From NCBI GenBank assembly GCA_930989535.1, contig CAKNLK010000010.1, positions 1 to 64,000 on the forward strand: a stretch of 64,000 bases of DNA. The letters run 5' to 3'. Positions 52,201 through 59,577 of the stretch are shown in pieces. A program made the translations under genes and the position numbers. Below the pieces are notes generated by a model. The model had not been told where the DNA came from and did not search any database. It saw nothing but the letters and a program-made list of their open reading frames with translations. Every line of letters starts with the position of its first letter. Within the stretch, counting starts at the first letter, position 1. This DNA comes from an uncultured Clostridia bacterium (GTDB lineage Bacteria > Bacillota > Clostridia > Christensenellales > Borkfalkiaceae).

Positions 52201-52841
52201 ACTCGCTCGGTGCCATCAACCACAACGCGCTCGAGGAGTACGAAACGCTCAACGCCCAGTACCAGGAGATGACCGCCCAGCGCGACGACGTGCAGAAGGG
52301 CATCGACGATACGACCGCCGCTTTGGAAGAGCTGAAGGGCGAAATGCAGAAGCAATTCGACGAAGGGTTCAACCAAATCAACGAAAATTTCAAAAAGCTG
52401 TTCAAGGAATTGTTCGGCGGCGGCAGGGCGGAACTGCAGATGGACTACACCGACTGCGACGATCCGCTTTCCGCGGGCGTGGAAATCGTGGCATGCCCTC
52501 CCGGCAAAAAGCTGACGAAGATTTCGCTTTTGTCGGGCGGCGAGCGCGCCTTAACGGCAATCGCAATTTTGTTCGCTATCTTAATGCTGCGCCCCATGCC
52601 TTTCTGCGTGCTCGACGAAATCGAGGCGGCATTGGACGAGGCGAACGTCGATAAATTCGCGCAGTTCTTAAAGAAGTTCGCCAAGGAAACGCAGTTCATC
52701 GTCATCACCCACCGCAAGCCGACGATGGAAAAGGCAGACAGCCTCTTCGGCGTCACGATGGAGGAAAAGGGCGTTTCCAAAATCGTCTCCGTCAAACTCT
52801 CCGAGGTGGAGAGCCGGCTGGGCGGGGATACGGTGGCGTAA
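49242..52841 (+). CDS. smc: Chromosome segregation ATPase SMC
   Basis: The 1199-residue protein has an N-terminal Walker A ([20 protein letters not shown]), about 330 residues of coiled coil, and a hinge at about 500-650 ([32 protein letters not shown]). A second coiled coil follows, with the C-terminal signature [14 protein letters not shown] and Walker B [15 protein letters not shown]. It forms the condensin core with ScpA and ScpB. The start is TTG at 49242. Its stop is 4 nt before a repeat P5 hairpin. Confidence 0.97.
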   Translation: [1199 protein letters not shown]

Positions 52842-52845
52842 CTGC

Positions 52846-53074
52846 TCGTGAAATTTGTTTTAAGCTGATAAAACAAATTTCTACGATTTTGAGGGCTCTG
52901 CCCTCGTTGCGCGATATTTAAGAGCACACATATTATAAAATCGCGCAACTTCACCCGCTGTGCGAGGGCGTAGCCCGCTGCTCTGGCGAGGGTTCCCGTT
53001 TACGGGAAACGGCAGATGTCGCAGGTATGCGACAAATTGAGTGCGCTCAGGCAAAAGCGTGGTTTTGCTTGCGC
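52846..53074 (-). repeat. Structured repeat, reverse unit after smc
   Basis: P5 at 52846-52886: foot TCGT/ACGA (a fourth foot variant that still pairs), a perfect 13-bp stem (GAAATTTGTTTTA), loop AGCTGA, bulged T. P3 is TGCGCGAT/ATCGCGCA. P2 is extended (GTCGCAGGTATGCGAC plus CCGTTTACGG). P1 is GGCAAAAGCGTGGTTTTGCT in a GCGC clamp. Confidence 0.86.
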
Positions 53075-53120
53075 AATTGACTATTAGAATATTATAATAG
53101 AATACTAAATCCAAAATCCT

Positions 53121-53163
53121 CACGGAAAATCGCAGGGAGCAAAGCGAGCGAGATTTTCGTGAA
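53121..53163 (+). repeat. P5-only fragment (forward) before ftsY
   Basis: Foot TCAC/GTGA, bulged G, arms GAAAATCGCAG and GCGAGATTTTC with the GCA/GA internal loop. The apical part is altered (AGCAAAGCGAGC). Confidence 0.65.
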
Positions 53164-53178
53164 CAAGGCGGCGGAGCC

Positions 53179-53229
53179 GAGGCGGAAATAAGCAATGCCC
53201 GCCAGGGCATTGCGGCAAACTCGCCTCGT
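53179..53229. other. Nested palindromes ahead of ftsY
   Basis: GCAATGCCC-GCCA-GGGCATTGC (53193-53214) is enclosed by GAGGCG/CGCCTC. It does not match the repeat consensus. Confidence 0.4.
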
Positions 53230-53316
53230 GCGCAGCCGCTAAGTGCGGAGCGCGAGCGGATTCGCAATGCAATTTTATTATAAAAATTTGTTTTTATTCT
53301 TGTTGAGGTGTTTTCA

Positions 53317-54210
53317 ATGGGTCTGTTCGGTAAAATCATCGGTGCGCTCAAAAAAACGAAGGACAATATTTCCTCCAAACTCTCCGCCCTCTTTACAAAA
53401 GATCTGGGCGACGATTTCTACGACGAATTGGAGGAAATTTTAATTTCCGCCGACATCTCCGTCATCACCGCGGAGGACATCGTCGAGCAGATCCGCGCCG
53501 AGGCGAAAAGGGAAAAGCTGAAGGATAAGGAGTACGTCATCAACCTTTTAAAGGACGTCATCGAGGATACTCTCAGCGAGGCGGAGGTGCCCGAAATCGA
53601 GTACCCCGCGGTCATCATGCTCGTCGGCGTGAACGGCGTGGGCAAAACCACGACCATCGGCAAGCTCGCCAACTATTTCGTGCGCGAAAAGAAGAGCGTC
53701 ACCCTCGCGGCGGCGGATACCTTCCGCGCGGCGGCGGCAGACCAGCTCACCGTCTGGGCGGACAGGGCAAAGGTGCGCATCGTCAAGCACGAGGAGGGGA
53801 GCGACCCCTCCGCCGTGGTGTACGACGCCATCTCCTCCGCCAAGGCGAAAAAGACGGACGTCGTCATCGTCGATACAGCGGGGCGCCTGCACGTCAAGGC
53901 GAACCTCATGGAGGAGCTGAAAAAGATGGACAGGGTGGTCGCGCGCGACTATCCCGAGGCGCATTTCTATAAATTTTTGGTGTTGGACGCAACCACGGGG
54001 CAGAACGCGCTCTCGCAGGCGCGCCTCTTCGACGAGGCGGTCGACTTGGACGGCATCGTTCTGACCAAGCTCGACGGCACCGCCAAGGGCGGGTTCGTGG
54101 TATCGCTGTGCGGCGAGCTGAAAATCCCCGTCGTGTTCGTGGGCACGGGCGAAAAGCTGGACGATCTGCAGCTGTTCGACGCGGAAGAGTTCACCGAAGG
54201 CATCATATAG
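53317..54210 (+). CDS. ftsY: Signal recognition particle receptor FtsY
   Basis: The 297-residue protein has a short N-terminal region with no acidic A domain, then the NG GTPase: VGVNGVGKTTTIGKLA (G1), DTFRAAAADQL, VIVDTAGRLHVKANLM (G3), TKLDGTAKGG (G4). It docks SRP-ribosome complexes at the membrane. ATG 53317 with TTGAGGTG upstream is preferred to an earlier codon at 53308. Order smc-ftsY-ylxM-ffh is the classical Firmicute one. Confidence 0.96.
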   Translation: MGLFGKIIGALKKTKDNISSKLSALFTKDLGDDFYDELEEILISADISVITAEDIVEQIRAEAKREKLKDKEYVINLLKDVIEDTLSEAEVPEIEYPAVIMLVGVNGVGKTTTIGKLANYFVREKKSVTLAAADTFRAAAADQLTVWADRAKVRIVKHEEGSDPSAVVYDAISSAKAKKTDVVIVDTAGRLHVKANLMEELKKMDRVVARDYPEAHFYKFLVLDATTGQNALSQARLFDEAVDLDGIVLTKLDGTAKGGFVVSLCGELKIPVVFVGTGEKLDDLQLFDAEEFTEGII

Positions 54211-54216
54211 GCGGGG

Positions 54217-54975
54217 TTGCAAGTGCTGTTTTTCCAACTCGTATTTTTATTTATGGTCGGCTCGGTCGGCGGCTGGGTGCTCGAATTGTTCTTCCGCCGA
54301 GTCTTCAGCGCAAAAAAGTGGATTAACCCGGGCTTTCTGAACGGCCCGTACCTGCCCATGTACGGCTGCGGCACCCTCCTCTTGTACGGGGCGTGCTTCA
54401 TCCCGCTCCCGCGTTGGGCGCTCGTTCTCATCCTCATCGCCGCGCTCACCCTGCTCGAATATATCACGGGGCTCATCTTCATCAAGGGCCTGAAAATCAA
54501 GCTGTGGGACTATTCGAAGCAGTGGGGGAACATTCAGGGCATCGTCTGCCCGCTGTTTTCCCTGCTGTGGGGCTGCATCGCGGCGGGGTTCGTGTACCTG
54601 CTGTTTGACCCGCTGCACGCCGCGGCGGTCTGGGCGGGGAGCAACGTGTGGATGATTTTCGCCGTCGGCGCGTTTGCCGGCGTGTTCATCGCCGACCTGT
54701 GCGTCAGCTTCAACGTGTCGCTCAAGATACGCAAGGCCGCCGCGCAGTTCAAGGAGGCGGTGCATTACGAAGAACTCAAAGCCGCAATCAACGAGCGCAG
54801 GGCGGCGCGCAGGCTGCGGCGGCATTTCCTGTTCCCCTTTGCGGGCGCGCCCCTCTCCGACGCCGTGCGCGACATGCTCGAACGGCAGAAGGAGCGCCTG
54901 CGCACCGTGCGCGATTCCGTCCGCCGCAAAAAGGGCGAACCCGACAAGAAGGACGAGCAAGAAAAGGGCGAATAA
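54217..54975 (+). CDS. CmpB-type putative ABC transporter permease (PF06541-like) membrane protein
   Basis: The 252-residue protein has about five membrane helices (LFFQLVFLFMVGSVGGWVLE; LVLILIAALTLLEYITGLIF; SNVWMIFAVGAFAGVFIADL). The motif GWVLELFFRR...FLNGPYLPMYGCG is typical of the family annotated as putative ABC transporter permeases. The C-terminal 70 residues are charged and helical (RRAARRLRRHFLFPF). It starts at TTG 54217 or GTG 54223, 6-12 nt after ftsY, so it is probably translated from the same mRNA. Function in the SRP neighbourhood is unknown. Confidence 0.8.
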   Translation: MQVLFFQLVFLFMVGSVGGWVLELFFRRVFSAKKWINPGFLNGPYLPMYGCGTLLLYGACFIPLPRWALVLILIAALTLLEYITGLIFIKGLKIKLWDYSKQWGNIQGIVCPLFSLLWGCIAAGFVYLLFDPLHAAAVWAGSNVWMIFAVGAFAGVFIADLCVSFNVSLKIRKAAAQFKEAVHYEELKAAINERRAARRLRRHFLFPFAGAPLSDAVRDMLERQKERLRTVRDSVRRKKGEPDKKDEQEKGE

Positions 54976-54994
54976 ATCGCCGCGTTTCGGCGGT

Positions 54995-55023
54995 TTGACA
55001 GCGCCGATAATTTCCGTTATAAT
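54995..55023 (+). promoter_or_regulatory. Promoter of ylxM-ffh, 6 nt from the start codon
   Basis: TTGACA (54995-55000), 17-base spacer, TATAAT (55018-55023). The ATG begins at 55030 and no Shine-Dalgarno exists, so the transcript should start at or within 1-2 nt of the ATG. Confidence 0.85.
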
Positions 55024-55029
55024 AGCGCT

Positions 55030-55359
55030 ATGAAAGATTTGAAATATCTGCCCCTGTTCGACGCCTACGGCGCGCTCCTCACCGGGCACCAACGCGAGGT
55101 GTGCGAGCTGTACTATATGTGCGATTTGTCGCTCACCGAAATCGCCGAGCAGAAGGGCATTTCCAAGCAGAGCGTTTCGGATACCCTCGCCAAGAGCCGC
55201 CAGGCCTTGGACGAGTACGAGCAAAAGCTGCGCGTCGTGCAGACGGCGCAAAATATGGCGCGGGCGGAGGAGCTGCTCTCCGCGTTTTCCGAAACACACC
55301 CCGATTTAGCCGAAGAACTCGCCGAAATTGCGGCGCTTTTGAAAGGGGAATCATTGTAA
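55030..55359 (+). CDS. ylxM: YlxM/UPF0122 sigma-like DNA-binding protein
   Basis: The 109-residue protein has a sigma-70 region 4-like helix-turn-helix (LTGHQREVCELYYMCDLSLT, then EIAEQKGISKQSVSDTLAK), the YlxM hallmark, and a C-terminal coiled helix. YlxM interacts with SRP components in streptococci. The gene directly precedes ffh. Its mRNA is predicted to be leaderless, since the -10 box ends 6 nt before the ATG. Confidence 0.92.
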   Translation: MKDLKYLPLFDAYGALLTGHQREVCELYYMCDLSLTEIAEQKGISKQSVSDTLAKSRQALDEYEQKLRVVQTAQNMARAEELLSAFSETHPDLAEELAEIAALLKGESL

Positions 55360-55383
55360 AATCATCGCAAAGAGGTAAAGATA

Positions 55384-56700
55384 GTGGCATTGTTTTCATC
55401 CCTCTCGGAGAGGCTCAACCACATTTTTTCAAAGCTGACAAAGCACGGCCGCCTGACCGAGCTGGAAATTAAAACTGCAATGCGCGAGGTGCGCATCGCG
55501 CTTTTGGAGGCGGACGTCAACATCCTCGTCGCCAAAAAGTTCATCGCGGACGTGTCCGAAAAGGCGGTGGGGCAGGAGATTCTAACCAGCCTCAACCCCG
55601 CCCAGCAGGTCATCAAAATCGTCAACGAGGAACTCATCGCGCTGATGGGCTCGACCAACGCAAAGCTCGAGGTCGCCGACAGGCCGCCCACAATCATCAT
55701 GATGTGCGGCTTGCAGGGCGCGGGCAAAACCACGCTGTGCGGCAAGCTCGCCATGCTCCTCAAAAAGCAGGGCAAAAAACCGCTCCTGGTCGCGGGCGAT
55801 ATCTACCGCCCCGCCGCTATCAACCAGCTGCAGGTGGTAGGCGGCAAGGCGGGCGTTCCCGTATTCGAAAAGGGTACGCAGAACCCCGTCAAAACGGCGA
55901 AGCAGGCCATCGACGAGGCGCGCTCGATGGGGTACGATACCGTCATCATCGATACGGCTGGCCGCCTGCACATCGACGACGCGCTCATGCAGGAACTCGA
56001 AAACATCAAAAACGAGGTTCACCCGAACGAAATTTTGCTCACCGTCGACGCGATGACGGGGCAGGACGCGGTCAACGTCGCCGAAACCTTCAACAAGCGG
56101 CTGGACGTGACGGGCGTTATTCTGACGAAACTGGACGGCGACACCCGCGGCGGCGCCTGCCTGTCCATCAAGGCGGTCACGGGCAAGCCCATCAAGTTTA
56201 TCGGCGTGGGGGAAAAGCTCACCGATTTGGAGCCGTTCTACCCCGACCGCATGGCTTCCCGCATTCTGGGCATGGGCGACGTGTTGTCCCTCATCGAAAA
56301 GGCGCAGGAGGCGGTCACCGAGGAGCAGGCGAAAAAGCTGGAAAAGAAACTGCGCGACGCGTCCTTTACCTTGGAGGATTACCTCGACCAATTCGAATCG
56401 CTCAAAAAGATGGGCGGCATCGCTTCCGTCATGGGCATGATGCCGGGCATGAGCAAGCTGAAAATCAAGGAGAGCGACTTCGACGAGCGCAAAGTGGAAA
56501 AATTAAAGGCGATGATTCTGTCGATGACCAAAAAGGAGCGCGAAAAGCCGGAGATTATCAACTCCTCGCGTAAAAAGCGCATCGCGGCGGGCAGCGGCAC
56601 GACCGTGCAGGACGTGAACCTGTTGTTAAAGCAATTCGAACAGACAAAGACGCTGATGAAGCAAATCAAGGGCGGCAGAAAACTTCCGTTTATGCGGTGA
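55384..56700 (+). CDS. ffh: Signal recognition particle protein Ffh
   Basis: The 438-residue protein has the N domain, GTPase motifs MCGLQGAGKTTLCGKLA, VIIDTAGRLHIDDALM and TKLDGDTRGGACLS, and the methionine-rich M domain (MGGIASVMGMMPGMSKLKIK; GSGTTVQDVNLLLKQFEQ). It binds signal sequences with SRP RNA. It starts at GTG 55384 with AGAGG upstream. The next gene overlaps its stop. Confidence 0.96.
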   Translation: MALFSSLSERLNHIFSKLTKHGRLTELEIKTAMREVRIALLEADVNILVAKKFIADVSEKAVGQEILTSLNPAQQVIKIVNEELIALMGSTNAKLEVADRPPTIIMMCGLQGAGKTTLCGKLAMLLKKQGKKPLLVAGDIYRPAAINQLQVVGGKAGVPVFEKGTQNPVKTAKQAIDEARSMGYDTVIIDTAGRLHIDDALMQELENIKNEVHPNEILLTVDAMTGQDAVNVAETFNKRLDVTGVILTKLDGDTRGGACLSIKAVTGKPIKFIGVGEKLTDLEPFYPDRMASRILGMGDVLSLIEKAQEAVTEEQAKKLEKKLRDASFTLEDYLDQFESLKKMGGIASVMGMMPGMSKLKIKESDFDERKVEKLKAMILSMTKKEREKPEIINSSRKKRIAAGSGTTVQDVNLLLKQFEQTKTLMKQIKGGRKLPFMR

Positions 56701-57104
56701 TGCGAATGGAAGAATCGCGAATTCGGATGTATTTGACGTATTGGTTCAATGCGGACCAAGACGAAAAAGAAATACTCGAATATTTATCTCGGTTGGGGTT
56801 TGACGGGTATAAATTTGTTCGGGCTAAAATGGGGGATGTCGGCGTAAAGTTTTCGGAATTTTGCGTGAATACTTACTGTTTGGACGACCTTACCGTTGAA
56901 TTTTTGAAAATGTATTCCCCGAAAGTTGACAGTTTAAATGAATTTTCTGAAAAGTATGCGGGGAAATACATCCTTGAAATTGTTCCCGAAATGTATAATG
57001 AAGAAAGACCGGCACTTGTCTTTGATCGGGAATTTTTGGACTTTATTAAACAACTCAAAAATTTGGATAGTATCGATGTCGACCAATATTTTTATTGGGA
57101 ATAA
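56697..57104 (+). CDS. Hypothetical protein, possibly DUF4279-like, 135 residues
   Basis: An AT-rich gene squeezed between ffh and rpsP. The soluble protein (RMYLTYWFNADQDEKEILEY, then KFSEFCVNTYCLDDLTVEFL, then LDFIKQLKNLDSIDVDQYF) has the alternating pattern and final helix-strand of DUF4279-type proteins, some of which occur beside polymorphic-toxin loci. Starts at 56697, 56700 and 56706 are possible; all overlap or abut the ffh stop. Family assignment is tentative. Confidence 0.55.
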   Translation: MMRMEESRIRMYLTYWFNADQDEKEILEYLSRLGFDGYKFVRAKMGDVGVKFSEFCVNTYCLDDLTVEFLKMYSPKVDSLNEFSEKYAGKYILEIVPEMYNEERPALVFDREFLDFIKQLKNLDSIDVDQYFYWE

Positions 57105-57128
57105 AGTTTATATGTAAGAGGGGGGATT

Positions 57129-57491
57129 ATGGAAAAGGATTTCCAAAAACAAATCGACGATATCGAGGAGTCGATGTATTCTTACGCGCAGGAATGTAAG
57201 AGCGACGGCGACGAGTGCGGCTATTCGCCCAAGCATATACGCAAATGCAAAAAGATACTGCAAACATATCTGAATCATTTGAATAAAATGACCGCACCGA
57301 CCGACGGCGTTATTATGGCGGAAGTCGAAAAAACGGTTTTAGCGCTGAACCGGTTGAACGAGAAAACCGATTACGAGCTCATTGAAACAGACGAGCGGGA
57401 GGCGATTGCCGAGTTTATTCAAACAGCCGCGCTTGCGTTCGGATTGCAGGAACCCGACGGAGATATAACCGAAGAGTGGCGCGAATGGTAA
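57129..57491 (+). CDS. Hypothetical acidic helical protein, 120 residues
   Basis: A GAGGGGGG ribosome site precedes the ATG 24 nt after the previous gene, so the two form a pair. The product is soluble, helical and very acidic (KQIDDIEESMYSYAQECKSD; TDEREAIAEFIQTAALAFG), with two or three cysteines near residue 23-31. Size, charge and company recall immunity-type proteins, but I see no defining motif. Function unknown. Confidence 0.6.
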   Translation: MEKDFQKQIDDIEESMYSYAQECKSDGDECGYSPKHIRKCKKILQTYLNHLNKMTAPTDGVIMAEVEKTVLALNRLNEKTDYELIETDEREAIAEFIQTAALAFGLQEPDGDITEEWREW

Positions 57492-57520
57492 ATTTTTCTG
57501 CACCTGTCAAGTAAAAATGC

Positions 57521-57549
57521 TTGACAGGCGCGCTTTGTTTCGGTATAAT
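57521..57549 (+). promoter_or_regulatory. Promoter of rpsP, with the -35 in an inverted repeat
   Basis: TTGACA (57521-57526), 17-base spacer, TATAAT (57544-57549). The -35 is the right arm of CCTGTCAAG...CTTGACAGG (57503-57528). Confidence 0.85.
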
Positions 57550-57625
57550 AGCAAAGGTAAAAGGGCGCGGGAGCGTTTGTTTCCTCGCGCAAAAATTTTG
57601 TTTTTATTAAAAAGGAGTACTTATC

Positions 57626-57919
57626 ATGGCAGTTAAAATGCGGCTTACGAGAATGGGCGACAAAAAATCTCCCTTCTATCGTATCGTAGTTGTGGATTCG
57701 AGAAAGGCTCGCGACGGCGAGTACATCGAAAAGGTCGGGCACTACAACCCCACCATGCAGCCCGAGGAAATCGTCATCGACGAGGCGAAGGCGAAGGATT
57801 GGCTTTCGAAGGGCGTTCAGCCGACCGATACCGTTAAAACCCTCCTCATCCGCCAGGGCATCATGGAAAAGCCGACCAAGCTTTCCGCTCCCCGCACCAA
57901 AACAAGGAAAAAGAAGTAA
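57626..57919 (+). CDS. rpsP: Small-subunit ribosomal protein bS16
   Basis: The 97-residue protein opens [20 protein letters not shown], diagnostic of S16, with [20 protein letters not shown] following. AAGGAGT precedes the ATG. It helps assemble the 30S 5' domain. Followed 19 nt later by khpA in the classical order. Confidence 0.97.
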   Translation: MAVKMRLTRMGDKKSPFYRIVVVDSRKARDGEYIEKVGHYNPTMQPEEIVIDEAKAKDWLSKGVQPTDTVKTLLIRQGIMEKPTKLSAPRTKTRKKK

Positions 57920-57938
57920 GCGATAGGGGGCGAGGAAA

Positions 57939-58187
57939 ATGCTGGAACTTGTAAAGTACATCGTCAGCCAATTCGCCGAATACAAAGACGAGATTGAGTA
58001 CCTTGTCGAGGACAAGAACGGAACGGTAGAAATCACCGTTCTGCTCGATGAGTCGGATATGGGCAAGGTCATCGGCAAACAGGGCAAAATTGCCAAGGCG
58101 CTCCGTACCATCGTGCGCTGCGCTTCCGCGAAAGAGGGCAAAAAATACAACATCGAAATCAAGGAAAAGGCTAAGGACGCGGAGTAA
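57939..58187 (+). CDS. khpA: KH-domain RNA-binding protein KhpA (YlqC)
   Basis: The 82-residue protein is a single KH domain with the GxxG loop in VIGKQGKIAKALR. KhpA works with KhpB in RNA regulation and cell elongation in other Firmicutes. A GGGGCGAGG ribosome site lies just upstream. Spacing shows one operon with rpsP. A small hairpin region (58205-58250, AAAAATCGTCGCAAAAGATTTTT) follows before rimM. Confidence 0.95.
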   Translation: MLELVKYIVSQFAEYKDEIEYLVEDKNGTVEITVLLDESDMGKVIGKQGKIAKALRTIVRCASAKEGKKYNIEIKEKAKDAE

Positions 58188-58330
58188 TTTTTGCGCCGCA
58201 AATCCAAAAACGGTGAGGGAAAAATCGTCGCAAAAGATTTTTCCCTTCTTTTGTTTTTCGGATAGAATTTTGCGCCGCTCGGGCAGTGCGCCGCTTGTTC
58301 GGCGGCGGGCGGCGAATGTTCGGAGGGAAT

Positions 58331-58834
58331 ATGCAGGATAAAATCGTTATCGGCGAAGTGCTGAAGCCGCAGGGCATCCGCGGCGAAGTGAAAGTTAAGC
58401 CGCTCGTGGACGAAGTTTCCGATTTAAAAACCGTAAAAAGGGTGTTTATCGGCGATACGGAATATAAAATTCTGTCCGCGCGCGCGGACGCGCAGGCGGC
58501 ATACCTCGCTCTGTCGGGCGTGGCGGACAGGAACGCCGCCGAACTTTTGCGGGGCAAAGAGGTGCTTGCCGACCGCGCCGATTTGCCCGTGCTCGAGGAG
58601 GGGCGGTATTATATCGTCGACATTCTCGGCTGCGCCGTTGTCACGGAAAATGGCATACGTTTGGGCGAAATTGCGGACATTCTCCCCGCGCATACGGATA
58701 TTTACGTTTTGAAAGAGGGGGACAAGGAGTTTATGTTCCCCGCGGCGGAGGGCGTAATTTTGAGCGTGGACACGGAAAAGAAAACGGTGACGGTGAGCGA
58801 AAAGCGAATCGGCGAGGTGCTGGTGGAGCAATGA
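58331..58834 (+). CDS. rimM: Ribosome maturation factor RimM
   Basis: The 167-residue protein begins DKIVIGEVLKPQGIRGEVKV, the RimM N-terminal barrel, and has a PRC-barrel C-terminal domain (YYIVDILGCAVVTENGIRLG; DKEFMFPAAEGVILSVD). The start at ATG 58331 after GGAGGG is preferred to the earlier frame opening at 58286. It assists 30S maturation with S19. The next gene overlaps its stop by ATGA. Confidence 0.95.
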   Translation: MQDKIVIGEVLKPQGIRGEVKVKPLVDEVSDLKTVKRVFIGDTEYKILSARADAQAAYLALSGVADRNAAELLRGKEVLADRADLPVLEEGRYYIVDILGCAVVTENGIRLGEIADILPAHTDIYVLKEGDKEFMFPAAEGVILSVDTEKKTVTVSEKRIGEVLVEQ

Positions 58835-58845
58835 AGGAGGAAAAG

Positions 58846-59577
58846 ATGCAATTTTTAGAAAAATTGAGGCAGAAAAACGACGATATGTACGGCGCGGCGC
58901 CCGTGACTTTGGCGTTTTTGGGCGACAGCGTCACGAACGGCTGTTTTGAGCTGTACCTCGTGGGAGAGAACGCGTTCGACGCGGTGTTCGAAAGGCATAA
59001 TTCGTATGCTTCGCGGTTGGTGCGCATGCTCAACTATCTGTACCCGCGCGCGCAAATCAACCTCGTGAACGCCGGAATCAGCGGCGACAACGCTTCGAAC
59101 GGGGCGCGGCGGCTTTCGCGCGACGTGCTTCCGTACCGCCCCGACCTCACCGTCGTGTGCTACGGGCTGAACGACTGCATGGCGGGCCCGGAGCCGGAGA
59201 GGCGCGAGGCGTATGCTTCCGCCCTGCGCGAAATTTTTACAGCGCTCAAGGAAAACGGCAGCGAGGCGATTTATCTGACACCCAATTCGATGTGCGGCTA
59301 CGTTGACGCACAAATCCGCAGCGAAGCGGAGCGGCAGGCCGCCGCGGCGACGTGCGCCGTAACGAAGGAAGGACGGCTGGAGGCGTTTTTGCAGGCAGGG
59401 AAAGCCGTTGCGGCCGACTGCGGCGTAAAGGTCTGCGACTGCCATGCCCGCTGGCAGAAACTGCGGGCGGCGGGCGTGGATACGACGGCGCTTTTGAGCA
59501 ACCGAATCAATCACCCTACGCGCGAAATGCACGATTTATTCGCCGTTTCGCTGTTGGAAACCATCTTTGAAGAATGA
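58846..59577 (+). CDS. SGNH/GDSL hydrolase inserted between rimM and trmD
   Basis: The 243-residue protein has GDSL block I (VTLAFLGDSVTNGCFELY), block II/III (NAGISGDNASNGARRL; VCYGLNDCMAG) and the catalytic His in NHPTREMHDLF. It is a cytoplasmic esterase-type hydrolase; no signal peptide is present. The ATG at 58846 has AAGGAGG 5 nt upstream; an earlier ATG at 58831 overlaps the rimM stop. The 3' end overlaps trmD by ATGA, so the gene is fully embedded in the rimM-trmD operon, an unusual place. The substrate is unknown. Confidence 0.88.
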   Translation: MQFLEKLRQKNDDMYGAAPVTLAFLGDSVTNGCFELYLVGENAFDAVFERHNSYASRLVRMLNYLYPRAQINLVNAGISGDNASNGARRLSRDVLPYRPDLTVVCYGLNDCMAGPEPERREAYASALREIFTALKENGSEAIYLTPNSMCGYVDAQIRSEAERQAAAATCAVTKEGRLEAFLQAGKAVAADCGVKVCDCHARWQKLRAAGVDTTALLSNRINHPTREMHDLFAVSLLETIFEE

